Below are positions 1 to 8,573 of a stretch of 64,000 nucleotides of DNA, piece after piece. The stretch's first letter is position 1. Every line of letters starts with the position of its first letter. The DNA is from Dokdonia donghaensis DSW-1. Lineage in GTDB: Bacteria > Bacteroidota > Bacteroidia > Flavobacteriales > Flavobacteriaceae. The notes below the pieces were generated by a model. It was not told the DNA's origin and did not search any database. It was given only the letters and a program-made list of their open reading frames with translations. The stretch covers positions 1,176,001 through 1,240,000 of the forward strand of contig NZ_CP015125.1 in the NCBI RefSeq assembly GCF_001653755.1. The letters run 5' to 3'. The position numbers were made by a program, and so were the translations under genes.

Positions 1-918
1 GGTACAAAATTACGTACAGTTCTTCACAAAGAATTTGATGGAGATCATATAGGTGAGTCTTGGGAGGTTTCTGGAGTTACCGGCAGTGAGACTATTGTCT
101 CAAATGGACCACTTGCAGGTAAAACCCTCAATGAGTTGATAGCTAGTTATGGCGCAGACTTTCTAGGGGAAGCAGTGATTGATAAATTTGGAAGTCATTT
201 TCCGCTACTCATAAAGTTTTTAGATACAGAAAAGCCACTTTCGGTGCAGGTACATCCTGGAGATGCGATAGCAAAAGCGCGTCACGACTCTTATGGTAAA
301 AATGAAATGTGGTATATTATGGATGCAGAGCCAGATGCAGAGATTATAGTGGGCTTTGAGAATGATACAAAACCAGAAGATTACACTCAGGCAGTTAGTG
401 ATGGTTCTATAATCGATTTACTTCACAAGGAAAATGTTTCTAAAGGTGATATTATTCATATTCCTGCAGGACGAATACACGCAATAGGAGCTGGTATTAT
501 GCTAGCCGAAATACAGCAAACCTCAGATGTGACATACAGAGTGTATGATTATGATAGAGTAGATGCAAAGACTGGTAAAAAACGAGACCTACATACAGAG
601 CAGGCTACAGATGTGTTAGATTATAATGGGTGTGAAAATTACAAGACCCCTTATAACGCTGAGCTTAATACTTCTGTTCCAGTTATAGAAGATCATTACT
701 TTACGACAGCTGTGTTAGATTTAGAAGGTGAATTACTTAGAGATTATAGTCATCAAGATTCTTTTACCATACTAATGTGTGTGGCAGGAAGTACTTCATT
801 TATATATGATGATAAGACTTATAATTTTAAGCAAGGTCAGACAGTTATACTTCCAGCTAAGGTCAATACGATACAATTTATAAGTGCCCGCGCTACTATT
901 CTTGAAGTAACTGTATAG
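1..918 (+). CDS. manA: Mannose-6-phosphate isomerase, class I (5' end cut by window)
   Basis: Interconverts mannose-6-phosphate and fructose-6-phosphate in the cytoplasm. The frame is open from base 1 (GTKLRTVL..., then GESWEVSG) to the TAG at 916-918, giving 305 residues; family members are about 315-320, so only some 15-20 N-terminal residues are missing. The TTG at 136 is an internal codon, not the start, because the upstream residues match the family. Zinc ligands expected for class I enzymes are visible in QVHPGD (Q83, H85 in window numbering), KNEMWY (E102) and HIPAGRIHAIG (H160). The C-terminal part is the usual second cupin-like domain. The next gene is 77 bases downstream with its own candidate promoter. 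Confidence 0.95.
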   Translation, partial: GTKLRTVLHKEFDGDHIGESWEVSGVTGSETIVSNGPLAGKTLNELIASYGADFLGEAVIDKFGSHFPLLIKFLDTEKPLSVQVHPGDAIAKARHDSYGKNEMWYIMDAEPDAEIIVGFENDTKPEDYTQAVSDGSIIDLLHKENVSKGDIIHIPAGRIHAIGAGIMLAEIQQTSDVTYRVYDYDRVDAKTGKKRDLHTEQATDVLDYNGCENYKTPYNAELNTSVPVIEDHYFTTAVLDLEGELLRDYSHQDSFTILMCVAGSTSFIYDDKTYNFKQGQTVILPAKVNTIQFISARATILEVTV

Positions 919-971
919 CTCACTAATAGTTAAAGAAAAGTGAAATACAGTATTGGGAGGTTGTGACCAGC

Positions 972-979
972 TATTTTTG
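972..979 (+). promoter_or_regulatory. Candidate -7 promoter box for the metallophosphoesterase gene
   Basis: TATTTTTG matches the Bacteroidetes -7 consensus TAnnTTTG and lies 16 bases before the GTG start at 996. A TTG at 953-955 could be the -33 element, but the 16-base spacing is a little short. Confidence 0.45.
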
Positions 980-995
980 TTAAAATTCTTTATTT

Positions 996-2222
996 GTGCT
1001 TAGACTCATATTTTTTATTGCCTTTATTATAGCCTTAGATGTTTATGCCTACCAAGCATTCAGATTCTTAGTAAAAGGTAGATGGGGTACGATATTATAC
1101 TTCCTTATCACCTTATTTATAATAGGAGGGATGATTTATCAATTCTCTACAGGAGGTAGGCGCAATATGAGCCCGCTTACACAGTTCTTTATCGTCTCTT
1201 TTGTGATTTTGATAGTTTGTAAGTTAGTCATTATCGCCACAATGTTTGGCGAGGATATATTCAGACTTATAAAGGGAGGTCTCAATAAACTTACTGGAAA
1301 CACGCAGGGCAGTGCAATTCCATCCAGACGTAAGTTTGTAAGCCAGATTGCCCTTGGTCTAGCAGCGATACCTTTTGCATCTATTCTTTATGGTGTGATT
1401 AAGGGGCGTTATAACTTTAAGGTACTTAAATATACACTCAGTTTTGATGATTTACCTGAAGCGTTTGATGGATACAAGATTACTCAAATAAGTGACGTGC
1501 ACAGTGGTAGTTTTGATAATGCCGAAAAGCTAGACTACGCTATAGATTTAATAAATGAGCAGGCAAGTGATGCTATATTATTTACTGGAGATATGGTAAA
1601 TAATGAGGCGGCAGAGATGGAGCCTTGGAAAGACACCTTTGCAAGACTCAAAGCACGTGACGGTAAGTTTTCTGTTTTAGGAAATCACGACTATGGTGAT
1701 TACATAGACTGGCCTACGCCAGAAGCTAAGATTGCAAATCTTGATAGACTTAAAGAAATTCAAAAAGAGATGGAGTTTAAGCTTCTCCTTAATGAGCATC
1801 ATTATATTGAAAAAGATGGGCAACGTCTCGCTATAGTAGGTGTAGAAAACTGGGGTGAAGGCGGATTTAAAAAAGCTGGAGATCTTAATAAAGCAATCTC
1901 TGGACTTGCTCAAGATGACTTTAAAATATTGATGAGTCACGACCCTTCACACTGGGAGTATGAGGTAAAAGATCACCCAGAGCATTTTCACCTTACACTA
2001 AGCGGTCATACCCACGGTATGCAGTTTGGTATTGAGATACCAGGATGGTTTAAGTGGAGCCCTGTGAAGTGGCGTTACAAGTACTGGGCAGGTATTTATG
2101 AAGATGCAAAGCAATACATAAATGTAAACCGAGGGTTTGGGTATTTAGCTTTCCCTGGTAGGGTAGGAATCTGGCCAGAGATAACTGTTATAGAGTTGAA
2201 AAAAAGTGGTAAAAACGCATAG
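996..2222 (+). CDS. Membrane-anchored metallophosphoesterase (YkuE/YaeI-like)
   Basis: 408 residues. The N-terminal ~140 residues hold about four hydrophobic segments (two near residues 1-52, one near 63-85, one near 115-136), followed by a calcineurin-type phosphoesterase domain. The metal-binding motifs appear in order: SDVHSG (D167, H169), FTGDMV (~198), GNHDYG (~229), MSHDPSH (~313) and LSGHTHGMQFG (~335). Proteins of this family act on phosphoesters near the membrane, in some cases lipid-linked ones; the substrate cannot be told from the sequence. The GTG start at 996 is chosen because it begins the first membrane segment and follows a TAnnTTTG box. It is followed after 64 bases by a thioredoxin-like gene. 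Confidence 0.88.
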   Translation: MLRLIFFIAFIIALDVYAYQAFRFLVKGRWGTILYFLITLFIIGGMIYQFSTGGRRNMSPLTQFFIVSFVILIVCKLVIIATMFGEDIFRLIKGGLNKLTGNTQGSAIPSRRKFVSQIALGLAAIPFASILYGVIKGRYNFKVLKYTLSFDDLPEAFDGYKITQISDVHSGSFDNAEKLDYAIDLINEQASDAILFTGDMVNNEAAEMEPWKDTFARLKARDGKFSVLGNHDYGDYIDWPTPEAKIANLDRLKEIQKEMEFKLLLNEHHYIEKDGQRLAIVGVENWGEGGFKKAGDLNKAISGLAQDDFKILMSHDPSHWEYEVKDHPEHFHLTLSGHTHGMQFGIEIPGWFKWSPVKWRYKYWAGIYEDAKQYINVNRGFGYLAFPGRVGIWPEITVIELKKSGKNA

Positions 2223-2286
2223 TAAGGAGAATATACTATCTTTACGAAGCTTGAAACCCCTGATTGTTTAATTAAAATTGTAGGGT

Positions 2287-2586
2287 ATGTCAAAATTTGG
2301 TGAACTTATTGATCTTAATATTCCGGTTCTTTTAGACTTCTACACTGAGTGGAATGAAGACTCTGTATCAATGCATCCCATACTTAGAGATGTTGCTGCG
2401 GCAGTAGGAGATAAGGGTAAAGTCATAAAAATAGATGTAGATAAAAACAATGAGCTGGCAGATGCATTGCGCATTAAAAGTTTACCCACACTCATTATCT
2501 ATAAAAACGGGGAGATGATATGGCGCCAGAGCGGTGAGCTAGATGCAAATACCATTATAGGTATTATGCAAGAATATGCCTCTTAG
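2287..2586 (+). CDS. Thioredoxin-like protein lacking the active-site cysteines
   Basis: 99 residues with a thioredoxin fold pattern: the VLLDFYTEW strand (residues 14-22), a VIKIDVDKN strand, the cis-proline loop SLPTLIIY and the KNGE(M)I turn. Where thioredoxin has W-C-G-P-C this protein has W22-N23-E24-D25-S26, so both redox cysteines are gone and it cannot act as a disulfide reductase. It may bind a partner or act as a chaperone-like protein; that is inference. It ends one base before the stop codon of the convergent deacetylase gene, with no terminator between. Confidence 0.85.
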   Translation: MSKFGELIDLNIPVLLDFYTEWNEDSVSMHPILRDVAAAVGDKGKVIKIDVDKNNELADALRIKSLPTLIIYKNGEMIWRQSGELDANTIIGIMQEYAS

Positions 2587-2587
2587 A

Positions 2588-3253
2588 TTATCCTAACCTT
2601 CCAAAAGTAAAACCCGCTTTTTCAAAATAGTCTATCGTGCGCGGTAGTGTGTATTTCATATTTTCAAAGGCTTTTACACTGTCGTGAAAAACGATAATAT
2701 CTCCATTTTTTGCCTTCTTAATTACATTATCAAGACACTGTTCTGGAGAAGTATGCGCATCCCAGTCAAAGGCAATCACGCGATACATTATAATCGTATA
2801 ACCAAGTTTCTTTAAGACTCTAGCTTGCTTGCGTTTTATCTTTCCGTAGGGCGGTCTAAAGAGCGGCGCAGTAGGAGTGTTTATTGTCTTAGGTAAATGA
2901 GTCGATATTTCCTCTTCGGCGAGCCTAACATTATCTATATATGCGTCTGTGTTTGTTTTCCAACCATTCAAGTGATGCTGGGTGTGGTTTCCTATGGAGT
3001 GACCGCTTTGGCATATGCGTTTAAAAATTTCTGGATGCTTCCGTACATTATCACCTATATAGAAAAAGGTAGCGGGAATGGGTTTTTTACGCTTTCGCGA
3101 AAGCGTATCTAAAACAAACGCTGTCACCTCTGGTGCCGGGCCATCATCAAAAGTGAGATAGACGGTTTTCTTACTAGTCTTTTTGTCCCAAACATACCAT
3201 TGCGGGTATAACCATTTAAGGAATGCTGGGACTCTGGACAGTTTTAAGTACAC
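2588..3253 (-). CDS. Polysaccharide deacetylase (NodB homology domain)
   Basis: 221 residues; a cytoplasmic or secreted carbohydrate esterase 4 protein that removes acetyl groups from N-acetylated glycans such as peptidoglycan. Visible motifs are YLTFDDGP (D36, D37), the metal-binding GNHTQHH (H90, H94), FRPPYGK, FDWDAHT and IVFHDS near the C terminus. There is no clear cleavable signal peptide; a short hydrophobic stretch lies near the N terminus. The start is GTG at 3253. The palindromic repeat at 3090-3105 lies inside the gene and encodes LSRKR at residues 51-55, between the first catalytic strand and the next one. It lies 12 bases downstream of the DUF2723 gene and is probably co-transcribed with it. 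Confidence 0.9.
   Translation of the reverse strand: MYLKLSRVPAFLKWLYPQWYVWDKKTSKKTVYLTFDDGPAPEVTAFVLDTLSRKRKKPIPATFFYIGDNVRKHPEIFKRICQSGHSIGNHTQHHLNGWKTNTDAYIDNVRLAEEEISTHLPKTINTPTAPLFRPPYGKIKRKQARVLKKLGYTIIMYRVIAFDWDAHTSPEQCLDNVIKKAKNGDIIVFHDSVKAFENMKYTLPRTIDYFEKAGFTFGRLG
3090..3105. repeat. 16-bp palindrome, copy 1 (in polysaccharide deacetylase)
   Basis: Exact CGCTTTCGCGAAAGCG; with flanks the palindrome extends to 20 bp. Read on the minus strand as LSRKR. The right flank TATCTAAAAC is shared with the copy at 54035. Confidence 0.95.
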
Positions 3254-3265
3254 GTGCTAATATAT

Positions 3266-6200
3266 CTACTCCTCTATAATTGAGTCTGCATTAATCGCAC
3301 CACCTGTTGCTGGTACTGTTTCTAATGGCGCTTCTACAGCACCATTTTCTGGCTCCTCATCATCTCCTAGTAGATAGGGGAACGAGCGCATATAGTTGTC
3401 ATAAATTTGAGCCTCTTTTTCAAAGAGCTCTCTATCATCATTTATGATAAGTAGGTCTACAAGGCTTCTATACTTCTCAATGTTTGTAAGTATCTCTTCG
3501 TAGTACTTGTATTGTAGCTCTGCATCTAGCGCGCTAAAGTATTTGAGTTGCTCTTGGTACTTTGTAGCTACTTCTTGCCATATGGCTTGAGCGCGCTGCT
3601 TTTCTCCTATCTCATAATAGCCAGTGATATATGGTTCAACCAGTGTGTAGAATTCAAAGATGTCTACTGGCATTTTTTCCATCGCGAGATCCATAACCTC
3701 TTTAGCCTTTTCTGGCTTATTTTCGGCTAGTAATTGCTCTACTAGACGTGCCATATTACCTCTGTAGGTAATTGCGTTTGTGCGCGTCTCACGATCGTGA
3801 TAAATGTCTGGACTACCGCTATTACCCCAATACCATTTTTTTACAATGTCATACATCTTATCTGCATCTACGCGACCCATATCATACGGGTTACGAGGGT
3901 CTATAGGTGTGCGTATAGGGATGAGCTTGTAGGTAACACCATCTAGCTGCAGGTAATCCTTCATCCATAAGTAATCATCATCACCAAAGCTTCCGCCTGT
4001 GAAGTAGATAGGACGCTCCCAGTTGTTACTTGCTATTATATCTAGCATAAGCAGTCTGTTTTTATAAAGCACATTGCCACTTAACTCGATGTCTATGTAA
4101 GGTACAATCTCATCTGCATCATCTATAGGGACAATCTTGTTTTTAAGCACAGACTCTTTATCTACTGGAATTCTTATTTTCTTGCTAGGGAAGGTATTAA
4201 AGAACTGCCCTTTTGCATACTCAACCTTAGTCCTTGGGTCGTCACTTGCGATAAAGTTCATCCACTGTGCGATTGGGATAATGGAGTCTTTGGTCTCTTG
4301 ATAAAACAGGGCCTCTCTATTATCTGCCGCATACTTGTCGTGAGTTAGAGTACTTGGCACCGGCGGACTTTTATATGCAGCGCGCTTCATCTGGTCAAAA
4401 TACCAGTCTGTGTTTATTAAACTTGTATTTACAATACGCACATCTGTACGATAGCCTTCTATCTCTTGTACATACCATAGGGCAAAGGTGTCATTATCAC
4501 CTATGGTAAATATGATGGCGTTCTCATCTACAGAGTCTAGGTATTTTCTAGCCATTGCTAGCGCTGTTTTTCTGCCAGAACGATCGTGGTCATCCCAGTT
4601 TTGAGATGCTAGAAGTACAGGTGCAGCCAGTAAGCATACCACAGCCACAATAGGCATTGCTATTTTAGGTTTTATAAAATCTTTTACAATATCAAAGAGA
4701 GCATAAACGCCAAAACCTATCCACATTGCAAACACATAAAAGGAACCTACAAGCGCATAGTCACGCTCACGAGGTTCAAAAGCACGCTCGTTGAGGTATA
4801 CTTTTAAGGCAAGACCCGTAAATAAGAAAAACACGAGTAACACTGCAAAGCGTTTCCAGTCTTTACTTGCGTGAAAGAGTAGACCTAGTAATCCTAATAA
4901 TAATGGTAAGAAGTAGTACGTGTTGCGCGCCTTGTTGTTCTCAACATCAGACGGTAGGTTTTCTTGCGGTCCTAAAAAGATACCATCTAGCCAGTCTATA
5001 CCAGAAATCCAGTTACCGTTAAAGTCATCGCCTTTACCTTGTATGTCGTTCTGGCGACCTACAAAGTTCCACATAAAGTAGCGCCAGTACATATACCCAA
5101 ACTGGAAGCTGAACATATAGTTCATATTGTCACCAAAAGATGGTTTTTCTACATCGAGATACTGACCTATCTGGCTTTTTAAGAAGGCATCATATCCCTC
5201 ATAGTTTACCTTGCCGTCTCTAAAATCTATTTTGAACTGCGTCACAACATCTTGAAGATACTGGCGATCTTCTTCGGACATATTTGGGTCGTACTTAATA
5301 CTAAACTTAAGTGGCCCTGTATACTGCATATAGTTTGCATTATTTTCTGGGCTCCACATTCTTGGTAAAATAGCTTTGTGAGCGTCATCAAGATTTTGCT
5401 TTGCATTGCGCCACTGGTTTACAACTACATACTTGCCTAGTTTTTCATCTTTTTCATAAAGCTTTGGCTTATCTAGGTAGGGAGTATCTGGATCTAGCCC
5501 TGCATAGTCTGCTGTAAACTGTGGTCCGTAAAACAGTTTTGTTTCTGGATACTGCTCACGGTTATAGTAAGAGAGTAGTGATCGTGCATTAGAAGGATTG
5601 TTCTCATTTATAGTTGTTCCTGCATTTGCACGTATAGGTAACATCATCCAGCTTGAGAATCCTATAAAAATGTATAACATACATAACAGCATTGTATGTA
5701 TGAGGGGTTTGTTACGCTTTCGCGAAAGCGTTAACCCATAATAAAACAATCCTACTAGAAGTAAGCCAGCAATAATAGTCCCACTATTAAACGGTAGCCC
5801 GATAGAGTTTACAAAGAATACTTCTAGGTATCCAAAAAGCGATAGTGTGTAAGGAAGGAGTAGTTTGAAAATAAACATCAATATGGCTACCACAATAACT
5901 AGCGCGATAAGAAGGTTTTTTGGGGTAACCTTTTCTGTATTTTTAAAAAAATAAAGAAGACCTATTGCTGGTATGGTGAGTAATCCCATAAAGTGAATCC
6001 CAAAAGAGAGCCCCACAATAAATGAGATAAGTATGAGCCAGCGGTTACCACGAGGTTTGTGCATATCACGTTCCCATAATAACCCAAGATAGAATAGTAA
6101 GGATAGTACAACTGCAGCAGGAGCATAAACCTCTGCCTCTACGGCATTAAACCAGAAGCTGTCTGTAAATGTAAATGCAAGTGATCCTATAGCTGCACTT

Positions 6201-6571
6201 GCAAGGATGGCAAGCTGCTTAGTTTTTGTGATAAGTTCCTTTTCTTCTGTGAGCGTTCTTGTAAGAAGCAAAGTAAGTGACCAGAACATAAATAGTATGG
6301 TAAATGCACTACTTAAACAAGATAGATAATTTACTGCAAGAGCTATGTAGGTAGGGTCTGGTGCAAAAATAGAAACAAAGGCTCCTAGTATTTGATAAAG
6401 AGGTGCTCCCGGTGGGTGACCTATCTCAAGTTTTGACGAGGTAGATATGTACTCTCCTGCATCCCAAAAACTAGCCGTAGGCTCTACGGTAAGAGAATAT
6501 ACTATAAGGGCAATGGCAAATACGGTCCACCCTAAAATCTTATTATACTTCGCAAAGTTGAAGTCGCTCAT
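3266..6571 (-). CDS. DUF2723 multi-pass membrane protein (TMEM260-like, putative O-mannosyltransferase family)
   Basis: 1101 residues. The N-terminal DUF2723 domain has many hydrophobic segments (residues ~12-320 and ~545-680) and the family hallmarks TVEPTASFWDAGEYI and KLEIGHPPGAPLYQ near residues 28-62. A long soluble stretch (~320-540) lies between two membrane blocks, and a soluble helical C-terminal region (~700-1101) resembles tetratricopeptide-like helices. The human homologue TMEM260 is an O-mannosyltransferase; in Bacteroidota the family is common and is thought to act in glycosylation, so the exact substrate is inference. The ATG start at 6571 (MSDFNFAKYN) is well supported by the immediate membrane domain. 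The palindrome at 5715 encodes LSRKR in a loop near residue 282. Confidence 0.88.
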   Translation of the reverse strand: MSDFNFAKYNKILGWTVFAIALIVYSLTVEPTASFWDAGEYISTSSKLEIGHPPGAPLYQILGAFVSIFAPDPTYIALAVNYLSCLSSAFTILFMFWSLTLLLTRTLTEEKELITKTKQLAILASAAIGSLAFTFTDSFWFNAVEAEVYAPAAVVLSLLFYLGLLWERDMHKPRGNRWLILISFIVGLSFGIHFMGLLTIPAIGLLYFFKNTEKVTPKNLLIALVIVVAILMFIFKLLLPYTLSLFGYLEVFFVNSIGLPFNSGTIIAGLLLVGLFYYGLTLSRKRNKPLIHTMLLCMLYIFIGFSSWMMLPIRANAGTTINENNPSNARSLLSYYNREQYPETKLFYGPQFTADYAGLDPDTPYLDKPKLYEKDEKLGKYVVVNQWRNAKQNLDDAHKAILPRMWSPENNANYMQYTGPLKFSIKYDPNMSEEDRQYLQDVVTQFKIDFRDGKVNYEGYDAFLKSQIGQYLDVEKPSFGDNMNYMFSFQFGYMYWRYFMWNFVGRQNDIQGKGDDFNGNWISGIDWLDGIFLGPQENLPSDVENNKARNTYYFLPLLLGLLGLLFHASKDWKRFAVLLVFFLFTGLALKVYLNERAFEPRERDYALVGSFYVFAMWIGFGVYALFDIVKDFIKPKIAMPIVAVVCLLAAPVLLASQNWDDHDRSGRKTALAMARKYLDSVDENAIIFTIGDNDTFALWYVQEIEGYRTDVRIVNTSLINTDWYFDQMKRAAYKSPPVPSTLTHDKYAADNREALFYQETKDSIIPIAQWMNFIASDDPRTKVEYAKGQFFNTFPSKKIRIPVDKESVLKNKIVPIDDADEIVPYIDIELSGNVLYKNRLLMLDIIASNNWERPIYFTGGSFGDDDYLWMKDYLQLDGVTYKLIPIRTPIDPRNPYDMGRVDADKMYDIVKKWYWGNSGSPDIYHDRETRTNAITYRGNMARLVEQLLAENKPEKAKEVMDLAMEKMPVDIFEFYTLVEPYITGYYEIGEKQRAQAIWQEVATKYQEQLKYFSALDAELQYKYYEEILTNIEKYRSLVDLLIINDDRELFEKEAQIYDNYMRSFPYLLGDDEEPENGAVEAPLETVPATGGAINADSIIEE
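5715..5730. repeat. 16-bp palindrome, copy 2 (in DUF2723 gene)
   Basis: Exact CGCTTTCGCGAAAGCG. Read on the minus strand as LSRKR, followed by NKP, similar to the KKP after copy 1. Confidence 0.95.
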
Positions 6572-6773
6572 TATGTTATATTTTGTAAAGGGACGAAGTT
6601 AAGCAATACCCCTGATTTGTGGTAACGTAGTCGTGGCATTAATTATTTCTTAAAAATGAATATTTCAAATTTTAATAATTATGCTCTGAGATTCATTTAT
6701 AGCTGGTTATCACGAGTTTTCAAGGTCATCAAAAATATTTTTTTAAAAATGAGTCATTTTTTTTAAAATAATG

Positions 6774-6804
6774 TTTGTGAATGTAAAACTTTCCTTTAAA
6801 TTTG
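6774..6804 (+). promoter_or_regulatory. Promoter of tRNA-Gln
   Basis: TTTG at 6774-6777 and TAAATTTG at 6797-6804 are separated by 19 bases, a very good match to the Bacteroidetes -33/-7 promoter. Predicted transcription starts about 20 bases before the tRNA. Confidence 0.75.
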
Positions 6805-6827
6805 CACTCGCTATTGAAAAAACATAG

Positions 6828-6900
6828 TGGCCTATGGTGTAATTGGCAACACGTCTGTTTTTGGTACAGAAGAGTCTAGGTTCGAGACCTAGTGGGCCAA
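6828..6900 (+). tRNA. tRNA-Gln (anticodon TTG)
   Basis: A 73-base cloverleaf. The acceptor stem pairs TGGCCTA (6828-6834) with TGGGCCA (6893-6899). The anticodon stem TCTGT/ACAGA encloses a seven-base loop with anticodon TTG at 6861-6863, which reads CAA. The T arm CTAGG-TTCGAGA-CCTAG is canonical. The CCA end is not encoded. It has a promoter upstream and a strong terminator directly downstream, so it is a single-gene unit. The remainder of the 434-base interval 6572-7005 is AT-rich and shows no other gene. Confidence 0.97.
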
Positions 6901-6903
6901 CTT

Positions 6904-6937
6904 AAAAACCCGACCTTTAATTAGGTCGGGTTTTTTT
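6904..6937 (+). terminator. Intrinsic terminator of tRNA-Gln
   Basis: Stem AAACCCGACCT/AGGTCGGGTTT with loop TTAATT, followed by a run of T. Confidence 0.93.
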
Positions 6938-7005
6938 ATTTCAATAATCACGAAATAAATTGGGGAAGTTAATATCTTCTTGTAGCGGCTTGTCTAACAA
7001 GGTGC

Positions 7006-7353
7006 TTATGCAGATAATGGCTGTATCACGTGGTAATAAGTAAGCATATTTTTATAAAAACGTAATGAACTATGCGTATCTTCTATACACGACTTTAAAA
7101 ATTCATTAAATCTTCTGTAATCTACAGGGACTTGAACGCGTGCAGTCTCCTTAAGAGCACTGTCTACCATTACTTCAAGGATAACAACTTGATTTTCTGG
7201 TTCAAAATGTACTGCCTCTGCTTGGAAATATTTTTTAATAAGCGCTTTGTGAAGACTTGTAAAATCTACAGGTTGACCAGGGTGTGATTCACAACTATAA
7301 TCTATAAGATTATGCAACTCTGTGAGAACGGTGTGTTTTAATGATCTGTTCAT
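7006..7353 (-). CDS. Small protein of unknown function
   Basis: 115 residues from the ATG at 7353; a TTG two codons further upstream is possible but less likely. I do not recognise the family. It has no signal peptide or membrane segment, and the composition is mixed with predicted helices at both ends and a central strand-rich part (VVILEVMV, TARVQVPVDY). The gene stands alone between the tRNA-Gln terminator and uspA, on the same strand as uspA but beyond that gene's terminator, so it has its own promoter. Confidence 0.65.
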   Translation of the reverse strand: MNRSLKHTVLTELHNLIDYSCESHPGQPVDFTSLHKALIKKYFQAEAVHFEPENQVVILEVMVDSALKETARVQVPVDYRRFNEFLKSCIEDTHSSLRFYKNMLTYYHVIQPLSA

Positions 7354-7450
7354 AATCAATATTTTGTTTAAATGTACTCACATCTCTCTTTGTAAAATCG
7401 TAATAAAATGCTAATTAGCAATTAGTTAACAGAGTTGTGTGGTGTGATTA

Positions 7451-7466
7451 CGCTTTCGCGAAAGCA
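7451..7466. repeat. 16-bp palindrome, copy 3 (intergenic)
   Basis: The 14-bp core GCTTTCGCGAAAGC at 7452-7465 is intact; the last flanking base is A instead of G. It adjoins the terminator of uspA. Confidence 0.93.
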
Positions 7467-7498
7467 TAAAAAAACACCTTCACAGTGAGTGAAAGTGC
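7467..7498 (-). terminator. Intrinsic terminator of uspA
   Basis: On the minus strand, CACTTTCAC pairs with GTGAAGGTG around a five-base loop and is followed by seven T. It lies 28 bases after the uspA stop. Confidence 0.8.
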
Positions 7499-7525
7499 CT
7501 TAATGTATAATAATCAAGTATTGGT

Positions 7526-8359
7526 TCAGATTCTAAAAGTAATGATGGGTCTTTTGGCGTGGTTTACAAGCCCCTCGCTTAGGGAGCCGTTTAGAAAATG
7601 AGAGAGTCCTTTTCGGCCGTGAGTACCTATGCCTACAATTCCAGCATCTATCATTTCGGCAAAATGTAGGACGCCACTCTCTATGCTATTATCATTATAA
7701 ATATTGAGAGAGTAATTTGTAATGTCTGGTTCTTTTGCCATAAATTCTTTCATTATCTCTTCTATGTCGTGGGTAGTTTGGAAGTTGCTAGGAGTGTTTA
7801 CATAGAGCATATGTAGTTTTATATCGCTGTCTTGTGCAAAAGCAGCTGCTTTTTTAAAGGCACTATGATTTTCTTCTTTAAAATCGCATACATACACAAA
7901 CTTGTCTAGTTTGAACAACTCGTGCTTTTGTTTAATAATAAGAACGGGCACTTTTGAGTTTCTTACTACTTTCTCAGCATTTGAGCCTATAAAAAATTCG
8001 TGTAACCCGCTATCGCCGTGGGATCCCATCACGATTATATCAGATTCGTACTTGTCTACGTAGTCCATAATGCCTTCAAAGGCTCCATCAAACTCGGCAG
8101 TTTCTTCTACAGTAATACCATCTAGATAAGGAGCATTCATCATTGCTTCAAATTTTTGATGTGCGAGTTTCATAAAGAAAATGGCTTCTGGTAAATCGCT
8201 TTGTTGTCCAGACACAGCATCTACTAGTTGCATAGGTAGATCTACCATATGTAATAGGTTTATAGAGGCGTTGTGTCGCCTGGCAAGATCTGCTGCAACT
8301 CTTAGTGCATTTTCGGCCTGTTCTGAAAAGTCTGTGGGTACAAGTATTTTTTTGATCAT
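7526..8359 (-). CDS. Universal stress protein with two tandem UspA domains
   Basis: 277 residues, a tandem fusion of two Usp folds: domain 1 about residues 1-146 and domain 2 about 151-277. Each carries the ATP-binding loop pattern: GSHGDSGLHEF with GSNAEKVV and PVLIIK in domain 1, and GTHGRKGLSHF with GSLSEGLV and PIITFRI in domain 2. Family members bind ATP and are induced by starvation or other stress; the specific role is not evident. The ATG at 8359 starts MIKKILVPTDFS, the standard Usp first strand. A terminator follows downstream. Confidence 0.93.
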   Translation of the reverse strand: MIKKILVPTDFSEQAENALRVAADLARRHNASINLLHMVDLPMQLVDAVSGQQSDLPEAIFFMKLAHQKFEAMMNAPYLDGITVEETAEFDGAFEGIMDYVDKYESDIIVMGSHGDSGLHEFFIGSNAEKVVRNSKVPVLIIKQKHELFKLDKFVYVCDFKEENHSAFKKAAAFAQDSDIKLHMLYVNTPSNFQTTHDIEEIMKEFMAKEPDITNYSLNIYNDNSIESGVLHFAEMIDAGIVGIGTHGRKGLSHFLNGSLSEGLVNHAKRPIITFRI

Positions 8360-8504
8360 AAGAGCATAGTTTATAGTTAAACAATACCATAGTGCTATGC
8401 CTTGCGGGCTAGTTATATGGCTTTAAATACTTTGAAAGAAGGGTCTCATAAATTTACAAAATAATAGGGAGCCATTACGGCTTTTAATAACGGATAATTT
8501 ATAG

Positions 8505-8512
8505 TATATTTG
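8505..8512 (+). promoter_or_regulatory. -7 promoter box of rimP-nusA-infB
   Basis: TATATTTG fits TAnnTTTG and is followed by the GC-containing start region. Transcription should begin near 8517-8519, leaving a leader of about 55 bases before rimP. Confidence 0.65.
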
Positions 8513-8537
8513 CACCGTTGAAAGACGCAGTGAATAC

Positions 8538-8564
8538 AGAGGGGACAGCGGTCCCCTCTTTTTA
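8538..8564 (+). promoter_or_regulatory. Hairpin in the rimP leader, possible attenuator
   Basis: A nine-base-pair stem (AGAGGGGAC / GTCCCCTCT) with loop AGCG is followed at once by TTTTTATA. It sits between the predicted transcription start and the rimP start codon, so it has the form of an intrinsic terminator inside the leader of an operon that encodes NusA. A regulatory role is inference. Confidence 0.6.
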
Positions 8565-8573
8565 TAGGCTTAT

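Noticed and set aside
2237..2244. TATCTTTA as promoter of the thioredoxin-like gene
   Set aside because: The last base of the -7 box does not fit and no -33 TTG is present; too weak to list.
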